From NCBI RefSeq assembly GCF_030646015.1, contig NZ_JAUSLT010000133.1, positions 1 through 49,090 of the forward strand: 49,090 nucleotides of DNA. The letters are read 5' to 3'. Numbering within the stretch: position 1 is the first letter of the stretch; each line of letters begins with the position of its first letter. Positions 9,285-17,027 of this stretch are shown here, piece by piece. Under the pieces are notes generated by a model. It saw nothing but the letters and a program-made list of their open reading frames with translations. It was not told the DNA's origin and ran no database searches. A program made the position numbers and the translations under genes. The DNA is from Bradyrhizobium sp. (GTDB lineage: Bacteria > Pseudomonadota > Alphaproteobacteria > Rhizobiales > Xanthobacteraceae).

Positions 9285-10934
9285 TCAGCGGCCGCCAGCG
9301 GCGGGCGGGATAGGGTCGAGCAACCCCCTAGCCTCCAGCTCGTCGCGGACCAGCCGCTTCGGAATCTTGCCGTAGCCGGATTTCGGCAACGCCTCCCAGA
9401 AAAAGAAGCGCTTCGGCATCTTGTAGCGCGGCACCTTGGTGGCCAGGAAGGTGGCCAGTTCCAGTTCGCTCACCGCGGCCGAGCCTTCGCGCGCCACGCA
9501 GACTGCAATGCCCACCTCGCCCCAGACCGGGTCCGGCACACCGACGATCGCCACCTCGCCGATTCCAGGATGCGTCAGAATCTTCTCCTCCACCTCGCGC
9601 GGGTAGATGTTGGACCCGCCCGATATGTACATATCCGAAGCGCGGCCAGTGATGTAGACGAATCCCTCGTTGTCCATGTGACCGAGATCGCCGGTGCGGA
9701 ACCAGCCATCGCGAAACGCCTTGGCGTTGGCGTCGGGGTTGTCGTAGTAGCCGGCGAACACGGCGGGACCGATCACGCAGATCTCGCCGGTCTCGAACGG
9801 CTTGAGTTCGCGCCCGTCGTCGCCCTGGATCGAGACCTGCATGCCCGTGCGCTCATAGCCGCAGGAGCCGACCCGCGCCTGCGGTCCGTCCTCGGCATCG
9901 TGCAGCTCCGGCGGCAGCACCGTGATGTTGCCGGTGACCTCGCCGAGTCCAAAATACTGCACCAGCACCTTGCCGAGCTTTTTCAGGGCCGCCTTCTGGT
10001 CCTCGCGGTACATCGGCGCGCCGGCATAGATGATGTAGCGCAGCGAGGAGTGGTCGAAACGATCGACCGCGGGATGCTCGACCATCATCTTCAGGATGGT
10101 CGGCACGGTAAAGATATTGGTGACGCGGTGGGTCTCGATCAGCCGAAATGCCTCGTTGATGTCGAACCGCTCCGACGGCAGCAGGATAGTCGGCACCCCG
10201 CGCGCGACCTGCACCAGCTGATGCAGGCCGGCGCCGTGCGACAGCGGCGCCACCACCAGCGACGCATCGTTCTCCGTGGTGCCGGGCATCAGGTCGGCCA
10301 GATGATTGGTCACCACAAACGCCATCTGGCCGTGGGTCAGCACCGCCGCCTTGGATCGCCCTGTCGTGCCCGAGGTGAAGAAGAACCAGCAGGGATCGTC
10401 ATACTCGACGGCGGTGTTTTCGAACCTGGCACCCGTATGCGCTGATATGACCTCGCTCACCGATGTCCCGGCGAAGGCGCCCTCGCCGATCCGCCAGGTG
10501 AATTCGAGCGCCGGGCTCGCCGCCTTGACGGCCGCCGCATGTTCAGGAAAATCGCCGTGGCACAGAAAGGCCCTGGCGCCGGAGGCGGTCGCGAGATACG
10601 CGACTTCATCCGGCATCAGCCTGAAATTGGTGGGAACCCAGACCGCGCCGAGCCGGAAGGCCGCGAACATCGACCAGAACATCTCGTCGCAATTCTTGGA
10701 ATGCACCAGAATGCGGTCGCCCTTGACGACGCCGCTTGCCGCGAGGGCTGCCGCCAGTGCCGAGACGTGGCCGTCGATCTCGCGCCAGTTCCAGGACCTG
10801 TCGCCCCAGATGAAGCCGGCGCGGTCGCCGTGGCGGCGGGCATTTTGCGTCAGCATGTAAGAGAGGTTCATGACCCGGCGGGACATGCGCAGGATGCCGC
10901 CGGCGGGCGCGGCAGCGGGTACGGGTTCGATCAC
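9285..10934 (-). CDS. Acyl-CoA synthetase (AMP-binding, ANL family)
   Basis: It activates a carboxylic acid to acyl-AMP and then acyl-CoA. The 549-residue enzyme has the ANL signatures: P-loop FFTSGTTGRSKAAVLTH (185-201), then YFGLGEVTG, TGDLGHMDNEGFVYITGRASDMYISGG and the C-terminal catalytic lysine in SGYGKIPKRL (Lys523). The substrate cannot be named; the family includes fatty, short-chain and aromatic acid ligases. The GTG at 10934 follows GGAG at nine bases; ATGs at 10886 and 10871 are alternatives. Three bases separate it from the downstream tandem PPC gene, and it is divergent from the K+ channel gene. Confidence 0.93.
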   Translation of the reverse strand: MIEPVPAAAPAGGILRMSRRVMNLSYMLTQNARRHGDRAGFIWGDRSWNWREIDGHVSALAAALAASGVVKGDRILVHSKNCDEMFWSMFAAFRLGAVWVPTNFRLMPDEVAYLATASGARAFLCHGDFPEHAAAVKAASPALEFTWRIGEGAFAGTSVSEVISAHTGARFENTAVEYDDPCWFFFTSGTTGRSKAAVLTHGQMAFVVTNHLADLMPGTTENDASLVVAPLSHGAGLHQLVQVARGVPTILLPSERFDINEAFRLIETHRVTNIFTVPTILKMMVEHPAVDRFDHSSLRYIIYAGAPMYREDQKAALKKLGKVLVQYFGLGEVTGNITVLPPELHDAEDGPQARVGSCGYERTGMQVSIQGDDGRELKPFETGEICVIGPAVFAGYYDNPDANAKAFRDGWFRTGDLGHMDNEGFVYITGRASDMYISGGSNIYPREVEEKILTHPGIGEVAIVGVPDPVWGEVGIAVCVAREGSAAVSELELATFLATKVPRYKMPKRFFFWEALPKSGYGKIPKRLVRDELEARGLLDPIPPAAGGR

Positions 10935-11037
10935 GTGGACGGCTCCGGAATTGAAAGCTTCTGCATGGCAAATCTGGCGACGATGTTTCGCCGATCCGCG
11001 ATTGCAATAATAGCCCTAAACGGATGAAGATGTCGCC

Positions 11038-11829
11038 ATGACCTTCGCTTCAATGACCTTCCATTCCCTGAAGAGCAGCATCCGCCGCCTCTACGAAGGC
11101 GCGACGCCGCGCGGCGTCCGTTTCCGCTATGCCCTGCTGGCGTTCGATATCGTCACGGTGCTGTTCATCATCGCGACCTCGTTCCTGCCCCCCAGTGAGA
11201 TCATCGAGACGCTCGACGTCCTGTTCGGCATCGGAATCCTCTCGGATTTCGCCGCGCGACTGCTGGTCAGCCGGCATCGGTTGCGCGAATTCACCCGTTT
11301 TTCGACCTGGACCGATGTGGTTGCCATCGTCTCGTTCCTCGCGCCGCTGGCGGGAGAAGCCGGCGGCTTTCTTCGCATCCTGCGAACCTTGCGGCTGCTA
11401 CGCGACTACCAGATGCTGGTGCGGCTGCGTACCGACAGCTCGTTCTTCCGGCGCAATGAAGATGTCATCTTCGCCGTCACCAACCTTGCGGTATTCATCT
11501 TCGTGATGACTGCGATCGTCTACGAGACCCAGAAATTCCGCAACGAGCAGATCGGCAATTATGCCGACGCGCTGTATTTCACCGTCACGGCGCTGACCAC
11601 CACCGGCTTTGGCGACATCACCCTGCCCGGCACGCTCGGCCGCCTGATCTCGGTCGTCATCATGATTTTCGGCGTGACCCTGTTCTTCAATCTCGCCCGC
11701 GCGCTGCTGAACCCGAACAAGGTCCGATTTCCCTGCCCGTCCTGCGGCCTGCAGCGCCACGACAGCGACGCCGTGCATTGCAAGGCGTGCGGCGTGGTGC
11801 TGAATATTCCCGACGAGGGCCAGTCCTAG
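11038..11829 (+). CDS. Voltage-gated-type K+ channel with C-terminal zinc ribbon
   Basis: A 263-residue six-segment channel. S1 is about 31-50, S2 55-77, S3 92-106 and an arginine-bearing S4 about 111-130 (FLRILRTLRLLRDYQMLVRLR). S5 is about 143-163, the pore helix with selectivity filter TTTGFGD at 187-193, and S6 about 200-223. GFGD in place of GYGD is a known variant of K+ filters. The C-terminus is unusual: CPSC (233-236) and CKAC (248-251) make a rubredoxin-like zinc ribbon in the cytosol directly after S6, where regulatory domains normally sit. The ATG at 11038 is the first in frame; the one at 11053 is an alternative. Monocistronic by context. Confidence 0.9.
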   Translation: MTFASMTFHSLKSSIRRLYEGATPRGVRFRYALLAFDIVTVLFIIATSFLPPSEIIETLDVLFGIGILSDFAARLLVSRHRLREFTRFSTWTDVVAIVSFLAPLAGEAGGFLRILRTLRLLRDYQMLVRLRTDSSFFRRNEDVIFAVTNLAVFIFVMTAIVYETQKFRNEQIGNYADALYFTVTALTTTGFGDITLPGTLGRLISVVIMIFGVTLFFNLARALLNPNKVRFPCPSCGLQRHDSDAVHCKACGVVLNIPDEGQS

Positions 11830-11851
11830 CGCCGGCGCGACGGCGGCATCC

Positions 11852-11980
11852 TCAGCGCAAGCCCGTCCCGCCGCAGCGCTGGCATTTCACCACCTTGTCG
11901 CCCTTCTTCAGCAGGCCCTTGCCCTCGCAATTCTTGCATTTCTGCTTCTTCTTGATGTTGGGGCCCTTTTGGCTCGTCAT
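11852..11980 (-). CDS. 42-residue CxxCxGxG zinc-finger miniprotein
   Basis: The product MTSQKGPNIKKKQKCKNCEGKG is followed by LLKKGDKVVKCQRCGGTGLR. It consists of a lysine-rich head and one pair of CxxCxGxG knuckles (KCKNCEGKG and KCQRCGGTG), the four-cysteine zinc module known from DnaJ. The ATG at 11980 follows GGAGAACGTC, a good ribosome site, and upstream in-frame starts lack one. It may be a stand-alone zinc chaperone-like or RNA-binding protein; this is inference. It lies between the converging K+ channel gene and the TPR gene, and the same short protein is common in related genomes by my recollection. Confidence 0.75.
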   Translation of the reverse strand: MTSQKGPNIKKKQKCKNCEGKGLLKKGDKVVKCQRCGGTGLR

Positions 11981-12138
11981 GACGTTCTCCAGACCAGAAG
12001 CGCTGCAGCGCCGGCAAGACGACCGCGTGCGCGCCAACAGCTTATAGGCTGATCCGGCCGGCATGAGGACAGCCATGATTGCCCGCCGGATGCCGGTTCT
12101 GGTCTGCCGCAAGCCTGGAGCGGCAGAAGGCAGCGCCG

Positions 12139-13083
12139 CTACGGCGTCACCCCAAGCTGTTGCAGGCTGGCCCGCGCCGTCGAAAGATCCGGGCGCAGTT
12201 CCAGCGCCTTCCTGAAATCGGCGATCGCGCCCGCCTTGTCGCCGAGCCGCAATTTCGCCTGCCCGCGGTTGTTCCAGGAGAACACGTCGGCCGGATCGTA
12301 TTGCACTGCCTTGTCGTAATCGGCGAGGCCCCCCTTGTTGTCGCCCTTGTAGAGCCGGATCATGCCGCGATTGCGCCAGCCGCGCACGTCCGTCGGCGCC
12401 AGCCTTATCACTTCGGCATAATCGGCGGCGGCGCGGTCAAGCTGTTCGGAATCGTGCCAGGCATTGCCGCGGTTGATATAGGCGAGCACATCGGGCCTGA
12501 GCCTGATCTGCACGCTGTAGTCCTCGATCGCGCGCGCCATGTCGCGCTTGCGATAATGGAGATAGCCGCGATTGCCGTAGGCGATGGCCAGCGCGGGATC
12601 ATGTTTGATGGCGGCATTGAAATCGGTCAAGGCGCGCTCCAGATCGCCCCTGCCGGCCCAGGCGTCGCCGCGATTGTTGTAGGCCAGCGCGAAGCCGGGA
12701 TCGATGCGGAGCGCCTCGTCATAGTCGGCCATGGCACGGTCGAGGTCGCGCTTGATGGCGTAGACACGGCCGCGGTTGGTATGGGCGCAGGGATAGGCCG
12801 GGTCGAGCCGGATGGCCTCGTTGAGATCGGCGAGCGCGGCATCGAGGTCGCGCTTTTCGGTCAGGCCATGGCCGCGGTTGCAAAACGCCGCCGCGAGCTT
12901 GCGGCCGGTCTCCGCCCTGGCGTCGATCACCGACGAGCACGCCGACACGCGGTCATCGGGGGTGGATGTCGCGCCGATGCACGCCTGCCATGACGGCTCA
13001 CCCTGGGCCGATGCCGCTGACGGGAGTGACAGCGTCAGGGCTGCGCCGAGCAGGGAAGCGGCCAGGCCATCCAAAATACGCAT
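12139..13083 (-). CDS. Periplasmic TPR-repeat protein
   Basis: A 314-residue protein with a signal peptide (MRILDGLAASLLGAALTLSLPSAASAQ). A Cys pair follows in WQACIGATSTPDDRVSACSSVID (a Sel1/secreted-type N-cap). Six to seven TPRs run from about residue 60 to the end; the repeats carry the pattern AxxNRGxxxxxKxDxDxAxADYxxAIRLDP. TPRs mediate protein contacts, so it is likely a periplasmic scaffold. The ATG at 13083 has GGGAGGG ahead of it and starts the signal peptide; an upstream in-frame ATG at 13107 is rejected. No obvious operon partner. Confidence 0.88.
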   Translation of the reverse strand: MRILDGLAASLLGAALTLSLPSAASAQGEPSWQACIGATSTPDDRVSACSSVIDARAETGRKLAAAFCNRGHGLTEKRDLDAALADLNEAIRLDPAYPCAHTNRGRVYAIKRDLDRAMADYDEALRIDPGFALAYNNRGDAWAGRGDLERALTDFNAAIKHDPALAIAYGNRGYLHYRKRDMARAIEDYSVQIRLRPDVLAYINRGNAWHDSEQLDRAAADYAEVIRLAPTDVRGWRNRGMIRLYKGDNKGGLADYDKAVQYDPADVFSWNNRGQAKLRLGDKAGAIADFRKALELRPDLSTARASLQQLGVTP

Positions 13084-13185
13084 CTTCGCAATCCCTCCCT
13101 GCGTCACCTGCTTAGTCGCGGGTTTGCATCGGCGGGTTCACGCTCCTAAATGAGGGCAAGGAAATCGTTTCGGGAGAATTCAGGT

Positions 13186-13464
13186 ATGGCGGCAGCATCC
13201 GTTCGCGACAACAAGGCGCAAAGCCGGTTCGAACTCGACGTCGAGGGCACACTGGCGTTCGCCGATTACCGCCTGACGCCGTCGGCCGTCGTCATCACCC
13301 ACACCGAAACGCCGCGCGCGCTGCGCGGCCGCGGTATTGCCTCCGAGCTGGTGCATGGCGCGCTGCAGCTGATCCGCGCCGACGGATTGAAGGTGATCGC
13401 CGGCTGCGGTTTTGTCGGGGATTACCTGCGCAAGCACCCGGAATTTGCGGATCTGGCGGGGTGA
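13186..13464 (+). CDS. Small GNAT-like acetyltransferase (YjdJ type)
   Basis: A 92-residue protein of the short GCN5-related N-acetyltransferase class (GNAT with the RGxGxA/S acetyl-CoA loop). The visible motif is ALRGRGIASELVHGALQLIRADGLKVIAGCGFVGDYLRKHPEF, in which RGRGIAS binds the pyrophosphate and the conserved C/Y...HPEF segment closes the fold. The N-terminal half SRFELDVEGTLAFADYRLTPSAVVITHTE gives the beta-strands. Substrate is unknown. The ATG at 13186 matches the start of the conserved region, and one at 13150 adds an unconserved extension. Related proteins are widespread, often beside unrelated genes. Confidence 0.88.
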   Translation: MAAASVRDNKAQSRFELDVEGTLAFADYRLTPSAVVITHTETPRALRGRGIASELVHGALQLIRADGLKVIAGCGFVGDYLRKHPEFADLAG

Positions 13465-13645
13465 GCAAAACGCCACCCGCGAGTTATGTCCGGGTGGGCA
13501 ATTCTCGGGACGCAGCCATGCGCTGTGGCCATCCGTAACACTACGTGGACCTTGCTGCATCGCAATGAACAGTTAACGGATCGGTGCGACGAAAGCGCAC
13601 CGGCACCAGCCAGTGCCCCATGCTCAACTTCCTGGAAAATCGGCC

Positions 13646-13813
13646 ATGTTCATTGCATCTCTCGTCGGCGCCATCGCGCAATACCTTAGCTATCGATCGC
13701 AACTCACCAGCATCAGCCAGCTCGACGATCACATCCTGCGCGACATCGGCCTCAACCGCAGCGAACTGCGATCCGCGGCCTGGGATATGGCCGTGCACGG
13801 CGCCGGACACTGA
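13646..13813 (+). CDS. DUF1127 protein
   Basis: A 55-residue protein whose C-terminal half ISQLDDHILRDIGLNRSELRSAAWD is the DUF1127 (YjiS) core: a helix, then the DIGL(N/S)R motif. Small DUF1127 proteins of alphaproteobacteria are highly expressed and have been linked to RNA-related and nutrient responses; the precise job here is unknown. The ATG at 13646 was chosen because it starts the helix MFIASLVGAIAQYLSYRSQ. A clean hairpin-T terminator follows. A second, different DUF1127 gene lies 3 kb downstream at 16768. Confidence 0.88.
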   Translation: MFIASLVGAIAQYLSYRSQLTSISQLDDHILRDIGLNRSELRSAAWDMAVHGAGH

Positions 13814-13840
13814 TCGCAGCGTTTCGTTCGCATACAAAAT

Positions 13841-13865
13841 AGGCCCGCCATTCGGCGGGCCTTTT
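13841..13865 (+). terminator. Rho-independent terminator after DUF1127 gene
   Basis: AGGCCCGCC (13841-13849), loop ATTC, GGCGGGCCT (13854-13862), then TTT. A 9-bp perfect GC-rich stem with a T-run, 28 bases past the stop. Confidence 0.9.
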
Positions 13866-13901
13866 GCTGTCGCGCGACGCTGCGCCGATGGCTTGCCGGG
13901 A

Positions 13902-14273
13902 CTAGTCCTTGAGCTCCGGCGGAAGCTTGCCGCCGTTGGCGGCGAGTTTCGTCATCACCTGCTTGTGCAGCCAGATGTTCATGCTGGCGGAATCGTTGCT
14001 GTCGCCGGTGTAGCCGAGCTCCTTCGCCAGTTCCTTGCGCGCGGTGAAGCTGGAATCGATATCGAGCGCCTTCATCAGATCGACGATCGAAGTCCGCCAT
14101 GCCAGCTTTTCACCCTTGGCCTTTACCGCAGCGTCCAGGATCGGCGCGACGTCGACGGTGGCAGCGGGCGCAGCCGCCGATCCGCCTGATCCGGCAGCCG
14201 TGCCGCCGCCCGCAGGAGCCGCATCGGCCTTGGTGCCAAAGATCGCGCTCATGATTTTTCCGAAAATGCTCAT
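13902..14273 (-). CDS. DUF3597 domain protein
   Basis: A 123-residue protein. It starts MSIFGKIMSAIFG, then an Ala/Gly/Pro-rich linker (about residues 15-40), and then the DUF3597 domain: VDVAPILDAAVKAKGEKLAWRTSIVDLMKALDIDSSFTARKELAKELGYTGDSNDSASMNIWLHKQVMTKLAANGGKLPPEL. The second half is the conserved all-helical part. The ATG follows CAGGAGAAAACC, a strong ribosome site. No enzyme motif is present. LysM/YgaU-type proteins sometimes carry a related tail, but this is a stand-alone copy. Convergent with the first DUF1127 gene across its terminator. Confidence 0.88.
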   Translation of the reverse strand: MSIFGKIMSAIFGTKADAAPAGGGTAAGSGGSAAAPAATVDVAPILDAAVKAKGEKLAWRTSIVDLMKALDIDSSFTARKELAKELGYTGDSNDSASMNIWLHKQVMTKLAANGGKLPPELKD

Positions 14274-14527
14274 GGTTTTCTCCTGAAAGAGTTACGGACA
14301 GCCCGTTCGGACCTTAGCGCCCCCGCCGAGGCTTGCCAATGCAGCATTCACCGAAGCGTGAGCGACGGCGCGGATGATTGGGAGTACGCTCATGGTTCAG
14401 TTCGCGACATGGCCTGCTCTGGTTTCCTGTCTTCGCGTCTGGCCCTGATCGTGATCGTTTTCGAAAAGACGGCCTGAGCGCCCGCAACGGCGTGACATCC
14501 GGCTGTCACACAAGGGAGACGACGACC

Positions 14528-15448
14528 ATGGCCACGCCATATCCGGGCAATGCTCCCGGCAATGCCACGCCGCTGGCTGCAGAAGATAGCGCAGCCGCCC
14601 CCGTCATCCGAACCATCGGCCTGTCCGACCTGCAGCGGGCACTGCGACTCGGTTGGGAAGACTTCAAGGCCGTGCCCAGCCACGCCATCATTCTCTGTGT
14701 GATCTATCCGGTGCTCGGACTGGTGCTGGCGCGCACCGTGCTCGGCTATTCCGTTCTGCCGCTGCTGTTTCCGCTGGCGGCCGGCTTTGCCCTGCTCGGC
14801 CCGTTCGCGGCCCTCGGTCTCTATGAACTGAGCCGCCGCCGTGAGCGCGGCGAACAGGCCTCCGCATGGGATGCGGTCGAGGTGCTGCGTTCGCCGTCGT
14901 TCGGCGCCATGCTCGGGCTCGGCACGCTGCTGCTGGCGCTGTTCGTGGTCTGGGTGGCAACCGCGCAGGCGATCTATGTCGCGGCGTTCGGTTACGAGGC
15001 CGCGGCCGGGATTCCGGATTTCGCGCGGCGCGTGCTGACGACGTCGCAGGGATGGTGGCTGATCGTCGTCGGCTGCGGCGTCGGCTTCCTGTTCGCGGTG
15101 GTGGCGCTGTGCGTCAGCGTGGTTTCATTCCCGCTGATGCTCGAGCGTCACGCCGGTGTCGGCGACGCCATGGTCACCTCGCTGCGCGCAGTGGCCCGCA
15201 ATCCGGTGCCGATGGCGGCATGGGGATTGATCGTCGCGGTGTTGCTGGTCGCGGGACCGCTGCCGTTCTTCCTCGGCCTCGCCATCGTCATCCCGCTGCT
15301 CGGCCATGCCACCTGGCACCTCTACCGCAAGGTGGTCGTGCCTGAACTCAATCCGCAACCGCTGCCGCCCCGCCCGCATCGCGAGCGCCGTCCGGCGGCG
15401 GATTTCCCGGCCAACCTGTTCCCGTGGAAGCGCAAGAACGACGCATAG
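14528..15448 (+). CDS. DUF2189 integral membrane protein
   Basis: A 306-residue inner-membrane protein with about six transmembrane segments. The family opening IRTIGLSDLQRALRLGWEDFKAVPSHAIILCVIYPVLGLVLAR and the repeated ERHAGVGDAMVTSLRAVARNPVPM mark DUF2189 (COG5473). The C-terminal tail is cytosolic and basic/proline-rich (LNPQPLPPRPHRERR). The ATG at 14528 is preceded by AAGGGAGACGACGACC, which fixes the start and rules out an upstream in-frame ATG. Function is not established for the family. It is followed after about 100 bases by a lytic transglycosylase on the same strand. Confidence 0.88.
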   Translation: MATPYPGNAPGNATPLAAEDSAAAPVIRTIGLSDLQRALRLGWEDFKAVPSHAIILCVIYPVLGLVLARTVLGYSVLPLLFPLAAGFALLGPFAALGLYELSRRRERGEQASAWDAVEVLRSPSFGAMLGLGTLLLALFVVWVATAQAIYVAAFGYEAAAGIPDFARRVLTTSQGWWLIVVGCGVGFLFAVVALCVSVVSFPLMLERHAGVGDAMVTSLRAVARNPVPMAAWGLIVAVLLVAGPLPFFLGLAIVIPLLGHATWHLYRKVVVPELNPQPLPPRPHRERRPAADFPANLFPWKRKNDA

Positions 15449-15550
15449 CAGAGCGCCATCAAGCCGTCGGCCATTGTTGACCGGCGGCTTGACATGTCGG
15501 CGCTGCCCGAAGCCTTGTTTTGGCCGAGGTTACCGACGAAACTTCAAGAC

Positions 15551-16366
15551 ATGAGCTTTCGATATCTGTTCCGAGCCATCGCGCTCGGCGCCGTCCTGCT
15601 GACGCCGACCGCAGCCGCGTTGGCGGCGAGTTGCGGCACCGGCAGCTTCGAGGCGTGGCTCGGCGACTTCAGGACCGAAGCCGCGGCCAAGGGAATTTCG
15701 CAGTCCGCCCTCTCATCGGGCTTGAGCGGCGTCACGCTGGACAAGTACGTGCTCTCCCGCGATCAATCGCAGCGCGTCTTCAGCCAGAGTTTTGAGGAAT
15801 TCTCCGGCCGCATGATCCCTCCCCGGCTTACGCGCGGCGCCAACATGTTGAAGCAGTATGGTTCGTTGCTCTCGCGCATCGAAAAGGACTACGGCGTGCC
15901 GGGCGAAGTGCTGGTGGCGATCTGGGGGCTGGAGACCGACTACGGCGCCAACATCGGAAAATTCCCGACGCTGCGCTCGCTGGCGACGCTGGCTTACGAC
16001 TGCCGGCGCCCGGAGCTGTTCCGGGCCGAATTGATGGACGCGTTGCGCATCGTCGAGCGCGGCGATCTCGCGCCATCCGAAATGCGCGGCGCCTGGGCGG
16101 GCGAACTCGGCCAGACCCAGTTCATGCCGTCATCCTGGATCAAATACGCCGTCGATTTCGACGGCAACGGCCGCCGCGACCTGCTGCGCAGCGCCCCGGA
16201 TGTGCTGGCGTCGACCGCCAATTTTCTCGCCGGCCATGGCTGGCAGCGCGGCAAGGGCTGGGATGCCGGCAGCGCCAATTTCGCGGTGATCCAGCAATGG
16301 AACAAGAGTGAGGTCTATTCGAAGACGATCGCTGACTTCGCGACCCAGCTTTCCCGGGCACCCTAG
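15551..16366 (+). CDS. Lytic murein transglycosylase (MltB-like)
   Basis: A 271-residue periplasmic enzyme that cleaves the MurNAc-GlcNAc bond of peptidoglycan with anhydro-ring formation. After a signal peptide (MSFRYLFRAIALGAVLLTPTAAALA) comes the SLT_2/MltB domain. GVPGEVLVAIWGLETDYGANIGKFPTLRSLATLAYDCRR contains the catalytic Glu in GLETDYG, followed by AGELGQTQFMPSSW and the DFDGNGRRDL calcium-type loop. No lipobox Cys is at the usual site, so it is soluble or secreted. The ATG at 15551 begins the signal peptide. It is shorter than E. coli MltB and lacks a C-terminal peptidoglycan-binding domain. Confidence 0.93.
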   Translation: MSFRYLFRAIALGAVLLTPTAAALAASCGTGSFEAWLGDFRTEAAAKGISQSALSSGLSGVTLDKYVLSRDQSQRVFSQSFEEFSGRMIPPRLTRGANMLKQYGSLLSRIEKDYGVPGEVLVAIWGLETDYGANIGKFPTLRSLATLAYDCRRPELFRAELMDALRIVERGDLAPSEMRGAWAGELGQTQFMPSSWIKYAVDFDGNGRRDLLRSAPDVLASTANFLAGHGWQRGKGWDAGSANFAVIQQWNKSEVYSKTIADFATQLSRAP

Positions 16367-16767
16367 TTTAGCCTGCCAAGCACAAGAAGTGATTTTATAT
16401 TCATAATCAGGCATGAAGCTGCATGCGAATCACGCATGCGTGTACCGTCCTGATCAAGCCTTGTGCACGCTGTTTTCGAGCTCATCGCATGTGCAAAGTT
16501 GGATCTCGTGCCCCTCGATCACCCAAAACTCGGTGGGTCTTTTGTGACAATCCCGTGATAAAATCGGAGTATTCTAACATCTTGGGCGTGACGGCCAGTC
16601 GCTTCCGCGCCTTTTGAAAGGTTAATCGATTCTTACCAATGCCATGCGTTTTTCACCTAGCTGCACCGCAACATCGGAACTTCTGCACTGCGGTATGTTC
16701 TTCTATATTCATTTCAACGATGAGGCTTCCTCCAAGAGCTGAATCGTAGATACAAGGAGACTACCCC
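16367..16767. other. Long AT-richer intergenic region before the second DUF1127 gene
   Basis: These 401 bases are clearly poorer in GC than the flanks and hold no credible coding sequence (a 64-codon frame at 16423 has no ribosome site or family features). TTAA-TCGATTC-TTAC at 16622-16636 is one base off the CtrA half-site pair TTAA-N7-TTAA; this is weak. The region probably holds the promoter and a long leader, or a small RNA, for the DUF1127 gene. Confidence 0.5.
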
Positions 16768-16920
16768 ATGTTGCTCTCGCTCATCCGCATGATCCAGGCG
16801 TTCCGGGACTATCAGCGCAATGTCAGCGAATTGTCCCAGCTCAGTGATCGCGAACTGTCCGATATCGGATTGGATCGCTCGGACATTCCGCGCGTTGCAG
16901 CCGGTACCTATAACGGCTGA
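16768..16920 (+). CDS. DUF1127 protein (short)
   Basis: A 50-residue protein, MLLSLIRMIQAFRDYQRNVSE followed by LSQLSDRELSDIGLDRSDIPRVAAGTYNG. The motif LSDRELSDIGLDRSDIPRVAAG is the complete DUF1127 signature. The ribosome site AAGGAG (16754-16759) is optimal. The gene is well supported by motif, ribosome site and a downstream hairpin despite its size. The 401-base leader region and strong ribosome site suggest high or regulated expression. It differs from the DUF1127 copy at 13646, which has a longer N-terminal helix and a less complete C-terminus. Confidence 0.93.
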   Translation: MLLSLIRMIQAFRDYQRNVSELSQLSDRELSDIGLDRSDIPRVAAGTYNG

Positions 16921-16949
16921 TTCGTTTCTCAGCTGACTGACGAACGGAT

Positions 16950-16973
16950 AACGCCCGCCTCGCTGCGGGCGTT
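16950..16973 (+). terminator. Terminator-like hairpin after second DUF1127 gene
   Basis: AACGCCCGC (16950-16958), loop CTCGCT, GCGGGCGTT (16965-16973): a perfect 9-bp stem 29 bases past the stop, with only a weak T-run. Confidence 0.7.
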
Positions 16974-17027
16974 GTCGTATCGGCTGTGCATTCCACTTGG
17001 CCCGAAAACGCGCTACCTCTCTCGGCC

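Noticed and set aside
7905..10445. Plus-strand 846-codon open frame over the PPC and acyl-CoA synthetase genes
   Set aside because: Antisense to two confident genes and runs through repeats; composition is typical of a shadow frame.
16423..16617. 64-codon plus-strand frame in the AT-rich gap
   Set aside because: No ribosome site, no hydrophobic or motif pattern; likely chance.
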